From: Diadophis punctatus similis
Taxonomy: Eukaryota; Chordata; Lepidosauria; Squamata; Dipsadidae
Reading direction: 5' to 3'
DNA length: 64,000 nucleotides
Assembly (NCBI GenBank): GCA_023053685.1
Contig: JALIGW010000013.1
Span: 20,116,501-20,180,500 of the forward strand
Position 1 is the stretch's first letter. The number at the start of each line of letters is the position of its first letter. The translations under genes were made by a program, and so were the position numbers. Positions 1 to 11,092 of this stretch are shown piece after piece. Below the pieces are notes generated by a model. The model was not told the origin of the DNA. It did not search any database and saw nothing but the letters and a program-made list of their open reading frames with translations.

Positions 1-100
1 TTTCAATATCTCAGGGGTTGCCACAAAGAAGAGGGAGTGAAGCTATTCTCCAAGGCACCTAAGAGTAGGACAAGAAGCAATGGGTGGAAACTAATCTGAA
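1..100 (+). mobile_element. CR1 LINE 3' fragment
   Basis: The sequence (gaggggttgccacaaagaag and following) matches the CR1 segment at 37540-37640 in the same orientation, the region encoding the end of ORF2. It is cut by the window edge and ends near 100, where another repeat begins. Confidence 0.55.
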
Positions 101-104
101 TCTG

Positions 105-325
105 GCTTCCCCATTGACTTTGCTTGTCAGAAGGTCGCAAAAGGGGACCATATGACCCTGGGACACTGCAACCATCATAAATATGAAACAGCTGCCAAGC
201 ATCTGAATTTGGACTCACGTGACCATGGGGATGCTGCAATGGTCTTAAGTGTGAAAAACGGTCATAAGTCACTTTTTTCCGTGCTGTTGTAACTTTGAAC
301 AGTCACTAAATGAACTGTTGTAACT
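105..325 (-). repeat. TIR element fragment (family of 20379 and 46788)
   Basis: The segment is the reverse complement of the interior and end of the element at 20379-20765, sharing the stretch around ttgactttgcttgtcagaag and the terminal ggtcataagtcac. It looks like a partial non-autonomous DNA transposon. Confidence 0.5.
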
Positions 326-1680
326 GAATGATCAGCATGATTTAAAAAAAAATCCTATTTAGTAAAGGAAAGGGAATCAGTTTTTACATGAGGTATAGAA
401 CAAAATGCAATAATACTTAACTTTGTTTTCCTGTGACTGCCAATTTTGCTACATTGTCCTTACAATAATTAGGACCTTCACTGTAAAATATAATTGCTTC
501 TGCTTGCAGGCACAGTTAAAAGAAACATTATGGTGTCAACAGGTTGTAAGGTTATACTGCTACACAAGACTATATTTACCCATGGGATCATTGAAAAGTG
601 CAACACAAGGTTTTCCTGTGCAGACTTTCCACTCTGAAATCTTCTAAAATATTATTTTTCCCTATGGGGGGAAAGGACTAAAGTAGCTTTAGAAAGGCAA
701 AATACGGGAGAAACATTCTCATACTAAGCTCAGGGCGGAATTCAAATCTCAGCAGTCTAATTCAAGCAAGGGTTTCAAGAAGAATAACCAATTTCAAATA
801 ACATACTGTATAGATTTGTTTCCCATTTAAATATCTATCCCCTTCTAAATGCCCACTCATCTCTTTGAATCTCCTGAACTGAAATCCTCCCAGACTCCAA
901 ATTTTCTTTTGCCTACTCATCCAGAAATAAAGCCTGTTAAGGTGTGTGCAGAGCAACCCTTGAGTTATCAAGGACATGCACATAGACGCGGGATATTGCA
1001 GTAGATATGAGTAATTATCCAATCACACACAGAGAGATACGTTAAAGTGCATATAGTGTTTACTTTAAGAAATAGCACAGTCCATAAACAGTCCAGGTCA
1101 TACACGTTCAATATCAGTCAATATCTAGAAGTACAAATTCTTCTTACCAATTTGTCTTCGTCATACACATTCAACAAAGATATTACAACTTACAAACACA
1201 TCAGAATATCAGATAGAGTAACAGAGCATAACACAGAGATCACTATCAAGTCAAAGAGTCAATCACGAATGAAACAACAGAGAGCATATGCCATGACCTC
1301 TAGCTCTCTCTTATGGCAACTTGCAATACTACAGCCAATCAGAACATAGCAATACATTTAAAGCTATATTACATCAATACTTACAAACATACATTGTTGG
1401 CTTGTTTATATATTGCCAACCCAACCGTTTGGATAGAGTACTAACAAAGCCTTACTAATGAAAAAATAAAAAACAAGGACAGTAAGAGTTACCACCTGAA
1501 GCAACTAATTGCCCAGATCTTTACCTATTTATTTATCATTATTAAGTATAATAGGATTTAATCATATTAAATAAGGATGCACAGAATCTTTGCTGCACAT
1601 CTGCCTTGTTGGGGAATAAACAGCTTACTTGGAAAGTAACATCCTGGTCAAGCTTACATGCAAATGCCACCCACTGAGAG
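326..1680. other. intron, mostly unassigned; possible LTR remnant
   Basis: AT-rich intronic DNA with no exon. Roughly 1021-1440 read on the minus strand has a CCAAT-type motif (gattggctg) and a TATA-like tract (caatatataaac), which resembles an old LTR. I could not find clean TG/CA ends or a target duplication, so this is only a suggestion. Confidence 0.25.
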
Positions 1681-1885
1681 AACCAGTATGGTTAAGGTGC
1701 TGGACTAAGAGCAGAAGGACCTAAATTCCAGTTATCCTTTGGCCATGTAAGCCAGTTGGGTGACTTTCTCTCAGTCCTAGCCTGGGAAATTGAAAAACAA
1801 GCACTGGTATATCACTTCTGCAATATTGCCGAGGAAACCATGTGGACCTGTCCATGAAGTCGCCAGGAGTTAAGACTAATTTTTA
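1681..1885 (+). mobile_element. Sauria-type tRNA-derived SINE
   Basis: It begins with a tRNA-like A-box region (tatggttaaggtgctggac). This is followed by a body with the ctctcagtcctagcctggg stretch and a 3' part (gaagtcgccaggagttaaga) of the BovB-related type found in squamate Sauria SINEs. Divergence is considerable, so this is an old copy. Family assignment is from memory of SINE structure. Confidence 0.6.
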
Positions 1886-3249
1886 AAAAAGCCATTGAAC
1901 ATACTGTAATGGTACTGACTTCATAGTAAAGGAATGGAAATCTATTGCAAAGCAAAGAAAATTTGGAAATTAACTTAACCTGGGCTTGACTTTGTTCATT
2001 ATCTGATCTACTGGTAGCATACTGTTAGTTGCCACAAATTTAAAAGGGTTCAGAATAAATATAATTAGCTTCTTCTTGAAATATTTTGAGTAGACATATT
2101 CTTGGGGTTTCAGATTAATAACTGCCATTTGTTTGTATGGGCAAGTAGGATAAAGTACAGAAACCTGACAATTTCTTCATGCAAGTCATACAACTCATAT
2201 GTTTATTGGACATCATGACATAATCACATAATTTTTGCTAGGATGTCATGGCACAGAAGTAGCTTTTCTGATATCAGTGTGGTTGGTAACAAAGGCCAAT
2301 TATTGAAGGAGTTCAGCAACAATTCTGTACTTTTTTCTTGCTAAGACATTGTTCTTTGCAAACCAATCTTATTCTGTCTGCAATGAATAGGGAAAAAATG
2401 GCATGCAGAGGTATGGCTGTGCATGTATATCTCACAACAAAGATTCTTAGCCGTACGTCAATATAGTTTTCAATATATGTCCCGATTTTACCTTACAAAT
2501 AATGCGGAGTAGGTAACAATATAAAATATAGACCCCAACAGTGAAGTCATTTTAATAAGGACAAGCTAATACAGCTCTCACTATTCCTCATTTTGAAATT
2601 TCAGAAGTAATTTCAAGTTGAGCACATGAGACACCCAAGAGTAATGTAAACATTTTATCATTGCTAGACAGGGCTTCAAGAAAAGGTCACACATGGCTAC
2701 TTTGCAATCAGTCTATTATGTTCATTCATTTAACTGTGGGAAATTACTGCAAAATCTAACTAACCTGCATGGCTGTCCAAGCAGCAACAAAACTGAAAAA
2801 TAAAAAGCACTTACATGTGCAAATCCTGCCATTTTGTACTTGTTTGCTTATTAAGATACAATATCCCCTGTGCTCTGCATAATGCATTCAGTGTCATTCG
2901 TTTGAGGCAGGGAGTATGCCGAAGGGGCTCTATTGTTGCTCTTTCCAATTAGAGTGGTTAATTTCTCCAGCTTTCTTGGGTACATAAATCAATAAAGATG
3001 CCAACTGCTTTCTGAAGAAATAACAATAAAGCCAGAATCTACTAATCTGAATAATTCAACCTAATGTTACATGTTTTAAAAGGGAAAGGGAGCAGCCTGA
3101 CTTCACCAGCCATTCCAAGGGTTTCATATCAGTCTTCAATCCCCGTGCCAATTGGCAGAGCCTGGTCTTAACACTCTTTTGGAAGGCCAGAAGAAGGGAA
3201 TTTGCTTCACCTTGGGGAGGGGGGGTGTAACATGTTCCAAAGGGCAAGG
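1886..3249. other. intron, nothing recognised
   Basis: AT-rich sequence with only short stop-bounded frames. I see no exon, SINE boxes, terminal repeats or tandem array here. Confidence 0.5.
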
Positions 3250-3836
3250 CAGTGGTGAAATCCAATTTTTTTTTACTGCCGGTTCTGCGGGGGTGGCTTG
3301 GTGGGCTTGGTGTCACTTGGTGGGCATGGCTTGGTGGGCATGGCAGGGGAAGAATACTGCTAAATCTCCATTCCCACCTGCTGGAGATTTTCTCCATTGA
3401 AAAATAAACCAGAAGCTTACACAATTGACTGCATTTAGCTGAATTAAATAACTTCTTTATAGTCAAAATAAACATATTTACAGTACCACAAGTTCTTCTT
3501 TATAGCAAGTTGAAAAACATCCTTCTTACAGAGACTTTCTGTAGACAAGCACACACAATGGAGACATAATGGAGACACAATAGAGACTGGAAAAATACTC
3601 AGCTCAAAGCTTAGTTCTTGCACATGCTCAGTAGCACTTTTCGCTAATTGGCTGACCGAGTTACTCTGCTAATCTATTGGCTGACTTTGTTCACATGGCT
3701 CTCCCAGTTATGAATATTCTAACACCACCCCACTCTGGGGCCAGCCAGAGGTGGTATTTGCCGGTTCTCTGAACTATTCAGAATTTCCGCTACCGGATCT
3801 CCAGAACCTGTCAGAACCTGCTGGATTTCACCCCTG
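3250..3836. mobile_element. non-autonomous hAT element carrying a solo LTR
   Basis: Ends are CAGTGGTGAAATCC and the inverted copy GGATTTCACCCCTG, as in the elements at 16254 and 51441. Interior blocks (gggcgtggcttggtgggc-like repeats, cactctggggccagccagag) match those copies too. The flank GCAAGG is repeated at both ends (6 of a presumed 8-bp GCAAGGTG duplication). It is longer than its relatives (587 versus about 280 bp) because of an internal insertion at 3379-3724. Confidence 0.8.
3379..3724 (-). repeat. solo LTR, 346 bp
   Basis: This block is absent from the homologous hAT copy at 51441-51717. It starts TG, ends CA and is flanked by a perfect 5-bp duplication CCACC (3374-3378 and 3725-3729). 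Read on the minus strand it has two GCCAAT boxes, a CTATAAAG TATA-like box and downstream TTTATTTTT sequence, the layout of an LTR promoter. No internal retroelement sequence remains, so it fits recombination between two LTRs. Class is not certain (ERV-like or other). Confidence 0.72.
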
Positions 3837-3844
3837 GCAAGGTG

Positions 3845-5235
3845 AAAGCAAAAAAGGCTCTCTTCTGGATCTTACCAGTCAAAATTCGTCAACTGGTTTC
3901 ACAGTTTCTTTAGCATAACACATTTTCATTGAATATATGCATTTTGTGCAGAGCATAAATATTCATGGGAAACATGATGAAACATACATCATGTGGCACA
4001 AGCCAATGTCATCTTTAAAATTTTACCATAAATGGCAGGGTTTATTTTATGATACCACAACACGTATTTCATCTTTCTTTCCTTGCTGAGATTTATACCA
4101 GATGCCTATGATGTAGACTTTTTCCTAACACGTTTTTTTTAATTGGCAAAGGGCTTAGCAAAATTTGAAGATCTGCAGTTTTCAAAAGTAATTAAATTTT
4201 GATCCATGTATTGATTTGAAAATACGCAATTAGATAAGATGGTTCTCAAACCTAAAATAAATTATTTTTCCCCCCTCCCATTCCTGTGCTAAAGTTCTAT
4301 TTCATCTTTAAAATATACATCAGGAAAAGACCATTAATACTTTCATCACACTGCCCTGTCTGCTGTCACTATCAATAGAAAAAGAATATTTTGGCACCAC
4401 ATGCATAAAGAAACTCATTTCCAACATGTGATCACTGTGTTTCAGCCTCACAGATATAATTCCCCCAATTTCTCCTAAATATCCTTTGCATTTACAGGTT
4501 TGTGAGAAGTCCCTGTTCTTCTCAAAAAAAATTAGCTAACATAGTTCTCTGGGGGAAGAGAATGACTTTTAAATCAAATTAAAACTAGGATGTTGATAAG
4601 AGAAGTCAGATAGAAACTAGCTGCAGAGATGTCAAAAGAACTGCAAGCTTTGTAGAATATTAAAGTATATTTAGTTTAAAACCTAAGACATAGTGCTAAT
4701 CTAGTACCTTTCCATGGATAGAATTCTCTTCCAAAGATTGAATTTAGTGATAGCCATGTGAATCTCTTAGCATAAATTTATTGAAAATTAGTTAACTAAA
4801 GTATTTCAATCTTGCTTTTCTGATTAAAAAAGTATTCAAAGCTGCTAACAAAAATAATTAAAAATAAAACAACTTAAAATCTCTCCCAGGTTCAAATGTA
4901 CAATATACCTCTGTATTTAAAATATTTTTGCTAGCCCTGATACCATGCTTTACAATTGAAACATTTAACATATCCTACTGATCAGCAGATATTAAAAGTT
5001 GCATTTCATTAAAAAATAAAGGCAGTACTTATTTTGTACCACTAAATATCGCAGGTGCTACTAAACTTATATTTCAAGGCTGGCAAACCATATAAAAAGA
5101 AGCACACTTCCATGTTCTTAGGTCCTGAGCTTGGATTTCCCTCTGTAATTTTCGGCTATTAAAAGCAGCACTAAATTGGCCAATGATAAGGGTCAATGGA
5201 ATTCAGGAGGGGTAAGACTTGGAATGCCTGTGGGA
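3845..5235. other. intron, nothing recognised
   Basis: AT-rich intronic DNA; no exon, terminal repeat or tandem structure seen. Confidence 0.45.
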
Positions 5236-5759
5236 ACACAACGACTGACTCTAAACTAACGATGCACCTAACTCTGCCTACTCTTCTCCTACAATGGTTT
5301 GATAACTGGCAACTTCAAATCTCAACCAACAAATGCTCTGTCTTACACATTGGCAAAAAGAATCAGAACACAAAATACAAACTTGGAGGACATGACCTTG
5401 TAGACTACCCTCACTCTGTTAAGGACCTTGGAGTACTCATATCTAATGACCTAAGTGCAGGGGTGAAATGCTCCCGGTTCGGACTGGCTCGTGGGGACCG
5501 GTAGGACTTGGCACCGGTGGTTTGGCGCACCGGTAGCAATGGCTTGCTGGCCACGCCCCTGTACTGGTCCGGGCCCCGGGCCCCAGGCCCCCAGCCCAGG
5601 CCCCCGCCGCCCAGGCTCCCGCCGCCCATGTCCACCTAATTGCTGCTTTCCTTGCCGCTTTCCTTGCTCCCAGCTTTTTCTTTTTTTAAAAAAAATGGCC
5701 ACTTTTCCCACCTATCAGCTGGGCGCTTCCGGACACCCATCCCCACCCCCACCCCAGCC

Positions 5760-6020
5760 TATATAACCTGGCTGTTCCAGCCTAGCTAATCACCTACCTT
5801 CCCACCCAGCCTCCAGAGTCCAGCTTGCTTACCTTAGCTCTTCAGACCCAATTCTGAGCCGTTGGTAGCCAGCCACGCCTGCCTTTCTTTTTGTCTGAAT
5901 TGCAAACTGCAATCCATCTGATCTGCAAGCCACTTAATCTGCCTGCTTGAAACCAGCAATCCATCCATCTGCTCTGCAAGCAACTTATTCTGTCTGCCTT
6001 ATTCCTTCCATAGGGTAAGT
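5760..6020 (+). promoter_or_regulatory. promoter-like block with 5' splice site inside hAT element
   Basis: TATATAA lies at 5760-5766, just after a GC-rich block (about 5550-5640). A GTAAGT donor follows at 6015-6020 in the context AGG/GTAAGT. This has the shape of a promoter, first exon and intron start. Activity is unproven. Confidence 0.4.
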
Positions 6021-6104
6021 AACCTTTTTTAATTTTATTTTTTGCTTTAAAAAAATAGTAGCCATAGCCATTTAAAGCTTTTGCAATGCTTTTGTGTTGT
6101 GTGT

Positions 6105-6618
6105 TTTGCAGGGTGTGTGAGTCAGTACAGATGCTTTTTCATGGTATGTGAGCCATTTGTGTTGTTGTGCTGTTGTGTAAAGTTGTGTTTTCAGCTCTGT
6201 TGCTCTGTGAGGCTCCTACTTAAGGCAGGGGCCATTTTGTGTGCTTTTGCAATGCTGCAAAAGGCAGGGGGTTGGACTAGATGACCACACAAGGTCCCTT
6301 CTTCCAACTCTGTAAATCTGTTAAATCTGTTGCAGCAGTGTACATTTGCAGGGTATGTGAGTCAGTATAGCTGCTTTTTCATGGTATGTGAGCCATTTGT
6401 GTTGTTGTGCTGTTGTATAAAGTTGTGTTTTCAGCTCTGTTGCTCTGTGAGGCTCCTACGTAAGGCAGGGGCCATTTTGTGTGCTTTTGCAATGCTGCAA
6501 AAAGCAGGGGGTTGGACTAGATGACCACACAAGGTCCCTTCTTCCAACTCTGTAAATCTGTTAAATCTGTTGCAGCAGTGTACATTTGCATGGTGTGTGA
6601 GTCAGTACAGCTGCTTTT
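6105..6618 (+). repeat. 240-bp tandem duplication, about 2.1 copies
   Basis: Unit starts align at 6111, 6351 and 6591 (gggtgtgtga, gggtatgtga, tggtgtgtga), an exact 240-bp period. Two full units are about 97 percent alike by eye, then a 30-bp partial unit ends at the hAT right-end repeats. Each unit contains a CR1-3'-like stretch (gttggactagatgaccacac), so the unit itself includes older LINE sequence. Confidence 0.85.
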
Positions 6619-7152
6619 TCCGGTCACATGACCATGATGCACGCCCAACGAGTCACCTGACCACCAAGCCACACCCACATGAAGCCACACCCACCAGACA
6701 TCAAGCCACACCCACAAAATAAGCCACGCCCACAGAACCGGTAGGGAAAATTTTCACATTTCACCCCTGCCTAAGTGCCAGAGCCCATTGTAACAACATT
6801 GCCAAAAAAGCACTAAGAGTTGTTAACCTAATCTTGTGTAGCTTCTTCTCTGGCAATATTACACTGCTAACCAGAGCACACAAAACATTTCCCATACCAA
6901 TCCTCGAATACAGCTCACCTGTCTGGAACCCACACTGCATATTGGACATTAATACAATTGAGAGAGTCCAGAAAAAATTCACAAGAAGAGTCCTCCACTC
7001 CTCTGCTCGCAACAGAATACCTTATTCCACCAGACTTGAAATTTTGAGCTTAGATAACTTAGAGCTACGTTGCCTTTGATCTGATCTAAATGTAGTTCAT
7101 AAAATTATCTGCCACAATGTCCTACCTGTCAATGAATACTTCAGCTTCAACC

Positions 7153-7454
7153 CAGGGGTGAAATCCTCCCGGTTCGCCTGGGCCAGTCCTTCGGCATATA
7201 GCCGATTGAACTGGCGGCGGTCGCGGCGCGGAGCTTCTCCCGCTTGCTTTCCCGGCCTGGCTAAATGCCGCCATTCTGGTTATTTTTCCCTCTGTGCATG
7301 CGCACGCATGCACAGAGGGAAAAATAACCCGAATGGCAGCGTTCAGCCGGGCTGGGAAAGCGGGCGGGAGAAGCTCCGCGCCGCGACTGCCACCAGTTCA
7401 ATCGGCTATACACCGAAGAACTGGCCCGGGCGAACCGGGAGGATTTCACCCCTG
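7153..7454. mobile_element. palindromic hAT MITE, 302 bp
   Basis: Flanked by perfect 8-bp duplications CTTCAACC (7145-7152, 7455-7462). The element is almost one long inverted repeat: both arms run from CAGGGGTGAAATCCTCCCGG inward to a centre near 7300 (gtgcatgcgcacgcatgc), differing at scattered positions. It could fold into a hairpin of about 145 bp. It has no coding capacity. Confidence 0.92.
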
Positions 7455-7774
7455 CTTCAACCGCAACAACATACGCGCACACAATAGATTCAAACTCAAT
7501 GTAAAGCACTCGAAACTCGACTGCAGAAAATACGACTTCAGCAACAGAGTGATCGATGTCTGGAATGCACTACCTGACTCTGTGGTTTCTTCCCCAAACC
7601 CCAAAAACTTTAACCTTAGACTGTCTACAGTTGACCTCACCCCATTCCTAAGAGGTCTGTAAGGGTACCATCGTGCCTACCGTCCCTGTCCTACTGTCCT
7701 ATTATCCAAATTTACCTGTACCTACTTTGCTTTTGTTTATGTTTATACCATACCTGTTATCTTGTACACATTTT

Positions 7775-7804
7775 GATAAACAAACAAACAAACAAACAAA
7801 CAAA

Positions 7805-7867
<63 letters not shown>
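7775..7867 (+). repeat. (AAAC)n/(AAAT)n LINE tail microsatellite
   Basis: About 93 bp of AAAC then AAAT units directly after the LINE 3' end. It ends 45 bp from the 5' splice site of the exon at 7913-8021. Confidence 0.95.
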
Positions 7868-7912
7868 GTAGAATATATTTAAATACCAATAAATAATCCA
7901 AATGGAGCTTAC

Positions 7913-8021
7913 CAAGATCTAAATGAATTCCTGGAACGAATGAATTGAGAAAGTACATGAGAATAACAATTCCTAAAACCATCAGGCATTTGATGAGAAG
8001 CAACTTGTCTGTTATTCTGTG
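7913..8021 (-). CDS. OCA2: OCA2 exon, transmembrane segment (about human exon 18)
   Basis: Encodes [17 protein letters not shown] through the segment ending VPGIHLDL, 36 codons plus one base. The core is a hydrophobic membrane helix ([14 protein letters not shown]). The acceptor is TTTTGAACAG and the donor G/GTAAGCTCC at 7912. The phase continues the exon at 14391-14448, which ends in phase 0, and the last G begins the glycine codon completed in the next exon, beyond the left edge. Strong similarity to vertebrate P protein. Confidence 0.95.
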
Positions 8022-8029
8022 CTGTTCAA

Positions 8030-9478
8030 AAGAGAAAACAAATAAATCAAGTGGAAATAGTCTTCAAATATCCAGCTTCATACTAGCATGTTTCCCAAGT
8101 CAAAACCAAATATGATTGTAATACATGTTTTCATTAAAATGGCAGGGGAAACATCTGAAGCGTGAAAACAATATTTTAAATTTAGAATGAAACACATTTG
8201 GATTTTAGAGATTTGTATTACATTTCCAAGTAGAACCCTGTTGACAATCTTGGGAACAGCAGCAAGTCTTTCATCTCAGTTGAAGAAGTTTTCATTTTCA
8301 TCATACAAATAAAATCAGATATCATGCCTTTTTTCTTATTATAGCAGGAACAGAAACACCAGAATGAAAGTCCCTTAATAATGTTTAACTACCAGGAGCC
8401 ACACATTCCAGGACTAAACAGCCTCTCAACAGTTATTATGTCAGGTTATTGACAAATGGCGTTAATTATGGTTAAAATACAGGTAGAGCACTGTATTTTT
8501 CTTCTACTTTTACTCATTTATTATTGTATATAGTATTTACTGTGATTTTCCCCCACGCACAAACATGCATTTAGAAACAAATGAAATAAATAATTTGACA
8601 TAGACCTCCACTTTAGGAAACTATCTGTATTCAAGATCTGGGTAACTTTTAAGAATGAGAAAAACAGAAATTTGCAGTGGAATCTTTATTCCTAACCTTC
8701 CATTGCAGGGAAGATCTGCAAGAAATTGATAACAGCATTAAGCTAAAATGTACAGTTAGGAATGCTGTCTATCAAATCAGATAGCCAGATTAGAAAGAGA
8801 GTTTACCACATATCTATATCCAATCTCTAGGCATTCTTTTCCAGAAGCTCTGAAAAAGCTACCATGTTCTCCGTATAGAACACTAATGCATAAAGCAGTT
8901 TTGAGGACTTCTTTAATTCACAAGGATTGGATTCTCTCTCCATTTACATAATCAAATCAGATATGTTATTAAAAACATTTTCAAATAAATTTAGCTAATG
9001 GAAATATAAAATGGCTCACAAACTAGGATAAATTAAATGATGCTTTAGCACTCTGCAATGTCTTAGAGGCAGTTCGGAAATAGTGCTTCAGAACATGTGG
9101 ATGGATTTTTGTACAGTCAAGCAATTCTGGAAATAGATGCAGCTGCTTTAATGAGTCATAACCATGCAGCAGGCAGAGTTTCCATCTGAATTATATATTG
9201 CACAACTCCATCAGCCATTAGATCTCATCACTAGCTATATTATTTTATCTCTACAAGGTATGGAACAATTTTTACTAACAACCCAAGCATGACAATTCAA
9301 GTATGGCTCATCTAACTACGACAGGTTGGCAATTCTGCATCACCAGAATTGGGACAAATTTTCTTAAGAAATTTTTTCAAATGGCCCAATGTGGACTCAA
9401 TGTAGCTCTCCACAAAGCTGCTAGTGTTACCAAAGTGGATCTGCAGACATGGATCTTTGACTATTGGTTAAGTGTATC
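8030..9478. other. intron, nothing recognised
   Basis: AT-rich intronic DNA; no exon or repeat boundary that I can support. Confidence 0.45.
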
Positions 9479-9486
9479 CTTTTACT

Positions 9487-9653
9487 CAGTAGTGGGTTCT
9501 AAAACCCGTTGCTACTGGTGCACGTGCATGCTCGGTTGTGCTCATGACACTTCTGAACATACGCAGAAGTGTCCTGGGTGGGTGGGCGGAGCCTCCCACC
9601 ACTGCGGCTACCGGTTCACAGAACCGGGCCGAACCGGGGGCAACCAACCGCTG
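9487..9653. mobile_element. short hAT MITE, 167 bp
   Basis: Left end CAGTAGTGGGTTC, right end CAACCAACCGCTG. The flanks CTTTTACT and CTTTTGCT are an 8-bp duplication with one mismatch. The interior shares ggctaccggttcacagaacc with other members of the family. Confidence 0.75.
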
Positions 9654-9661
9654 CTTTTGCT

Positions 9662-10104
9662 GTTTAGGACTATCCACAGTGATATACACCTGATAATTTC
9701 TTCACAAGATAGAAAAGATCTATATAGCAGAAAATGCAGTATTATAGTATCTTTCCAGAAAATCTTTTAGCATTAGATTTTCATCCATCTAACTTGGTAG
9801 GAAGGCAATACATTATAGCCATGGTCAAACCTTCTAAGAGAGATATATTTTAGAAGGCCAATCAGCACCATCCCAGCCAGATATTTTGATCAACTACAGT
9901 ATCAAAAGTTAGAAGAACCTTATTACTACCATATTTCAAAGTACTGGAAGTCTAACTGAACAATTTTATGGAAAGCTTAAAGGAATGCCATGTGCAGTCC
10001 AGCTTAGTCCATGTAAAATGAGGGTCACTTTCTTTTATATTATGCTTTTTATAGAAATATATGTGCTTGATTTTCAACTTGTCTTTTAATCAAATTCCCA
10101 AGAA
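9662..10104. other. intron, nothing recognised
   Basis: No exon or assignable repeat seen. Confidence 0.4.
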
Positions 10105-10250
10105 ACTCAGTTTTCTCACTAGTTATTGTCTGCTGAATGTTTTTAATGTTTCTTATCATTTTATATTGTGTTTTTATATTGTTGCTAGCCACCCAGAGTT
10201 GCTTGCAGTGTGATGGGTAGCATATAAATATAATAAAAAATAATAAAAAG
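10105..10250 (+). mobile_element. L2-type LINE 3' end fragment
   Basis: The stretch ttgttgctagccacccagag and the following gatgggtagcatataaat is the conserved 3' terminal stem-like motif of L2 LINEs, degenerate, followed by an AATAA-rich tail. Confidence 0.55.
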
Positions 10251-10970
10251 TAGAATCATCCTGAGGCAGGTAGATAGCTTTGCAGAGAGAAGGGTGGGGA
10301 GCTGGCTAGCAAGTAACAGAAAGCAAATACTGCATACTCCAAAGATCTAAAGAACTTGCTGAAATTTATTCTCCTCAGTTCCTTGAGTGTTCAAGGACAA
10401 TGGTTGAAAACATAAACAGACACTGCCTCATCAGTCCAAACCTAGAACTAGAAGTAATGTTCAATATCAAATGTCTAATCAAGGCGGTAAATTGATCTGT
10501 CAGCAACAGTTTGAGGCTTGTTCTCCTGTCTAAATAAGTCTTCCGGTCTCAGCTGTGTGTATACTGTATAAGCAACTTCTTAGTGTGTAATTTTTGACCT
10601 CTTGTTTCCCTCTGGAGAAGGCTTTCTAGAAGAGAGGAACCAGCTCTCTTTGCCTAGGCAATAAGCTGAGTTTCAGCCAGGCAGCATAGAAGTGTTGGGG
10701 TGTTTGGGTGCTTTCTATTTGTTGTCCTCTGGCACTCGCTGCCTCCCTCAACATTCTTCTCCAAACCCTCACATCTGTTCCTATTAGGCACAAAAGATCA
10801 GATCCACACATGATGGTCCAGTTAAACTGATTTATTGCTACTTATGCCTATGTACAGGAATATTCTCAACTAATGATTATCAACTAATGGTTACCTGCTT
10901 GGAGTTAGATAACAGGTCAACAGAATTCAAGGGAGGTTGGACTTAGTTTGCTTATGACTATGTAGGGATT

Positions 10971-11092
<122 letters not shown>

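Larger units (their letters stand above)
5458..6769. mobile_element. 1.3-kb non-autonomous hAT element
   Basis: It is flanked by perfect 8-bp duplications CCTAAGTG (5450-5457 and 6770-6777) inside a LINE. Ends are CAGGGGTGAAATG and CATTTCACCCCTG. The left third is GC-rich, followed by a TATA box and a splice-donor-like GTAAGT, then a 240-bp tandem duplication, then short repeats of the ccacacccac type before the right end. No transposase frame is present. It looks like an internal-deletion derivative that kept the 5' end of a longer element; that reading is inference. Confidence 0.85.
5240..7774 (+). mobile_element. L3/Rex-like LINE (CR1 superfamily), interrupted twice
   Basis: Three separated pieces (5240-5457, 6778-7152, 7463-7774) make one LINE 3' half. 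The first encodes the end of the reverse transcriptase (KCSVLHIGKKN, KDLGVLISNDLS). The second encodes the C-terminal part (SSPVWNPHC, TIERVQKKFTRRVLHSS). The third encodes the tail (NRVIDVWNALPDSVV, LRGL stop), followed by A-rich microsatellite. The hAT insertions at 5458-6769 and 7153-7454 sit exactly between the pieces. Frames carry frameshifts, so the copy is dead. A related, less interrupted copy is at 61215-61910. Confidence 0.82.

Noticed and set aside
3056..3475. 139-codon minus-strand frame as a gene
   Set aside because: It runs across the hAT/solo LTR boundary and encodes Pro/Ser-rich low-complexity sequence from the hAT repeats.
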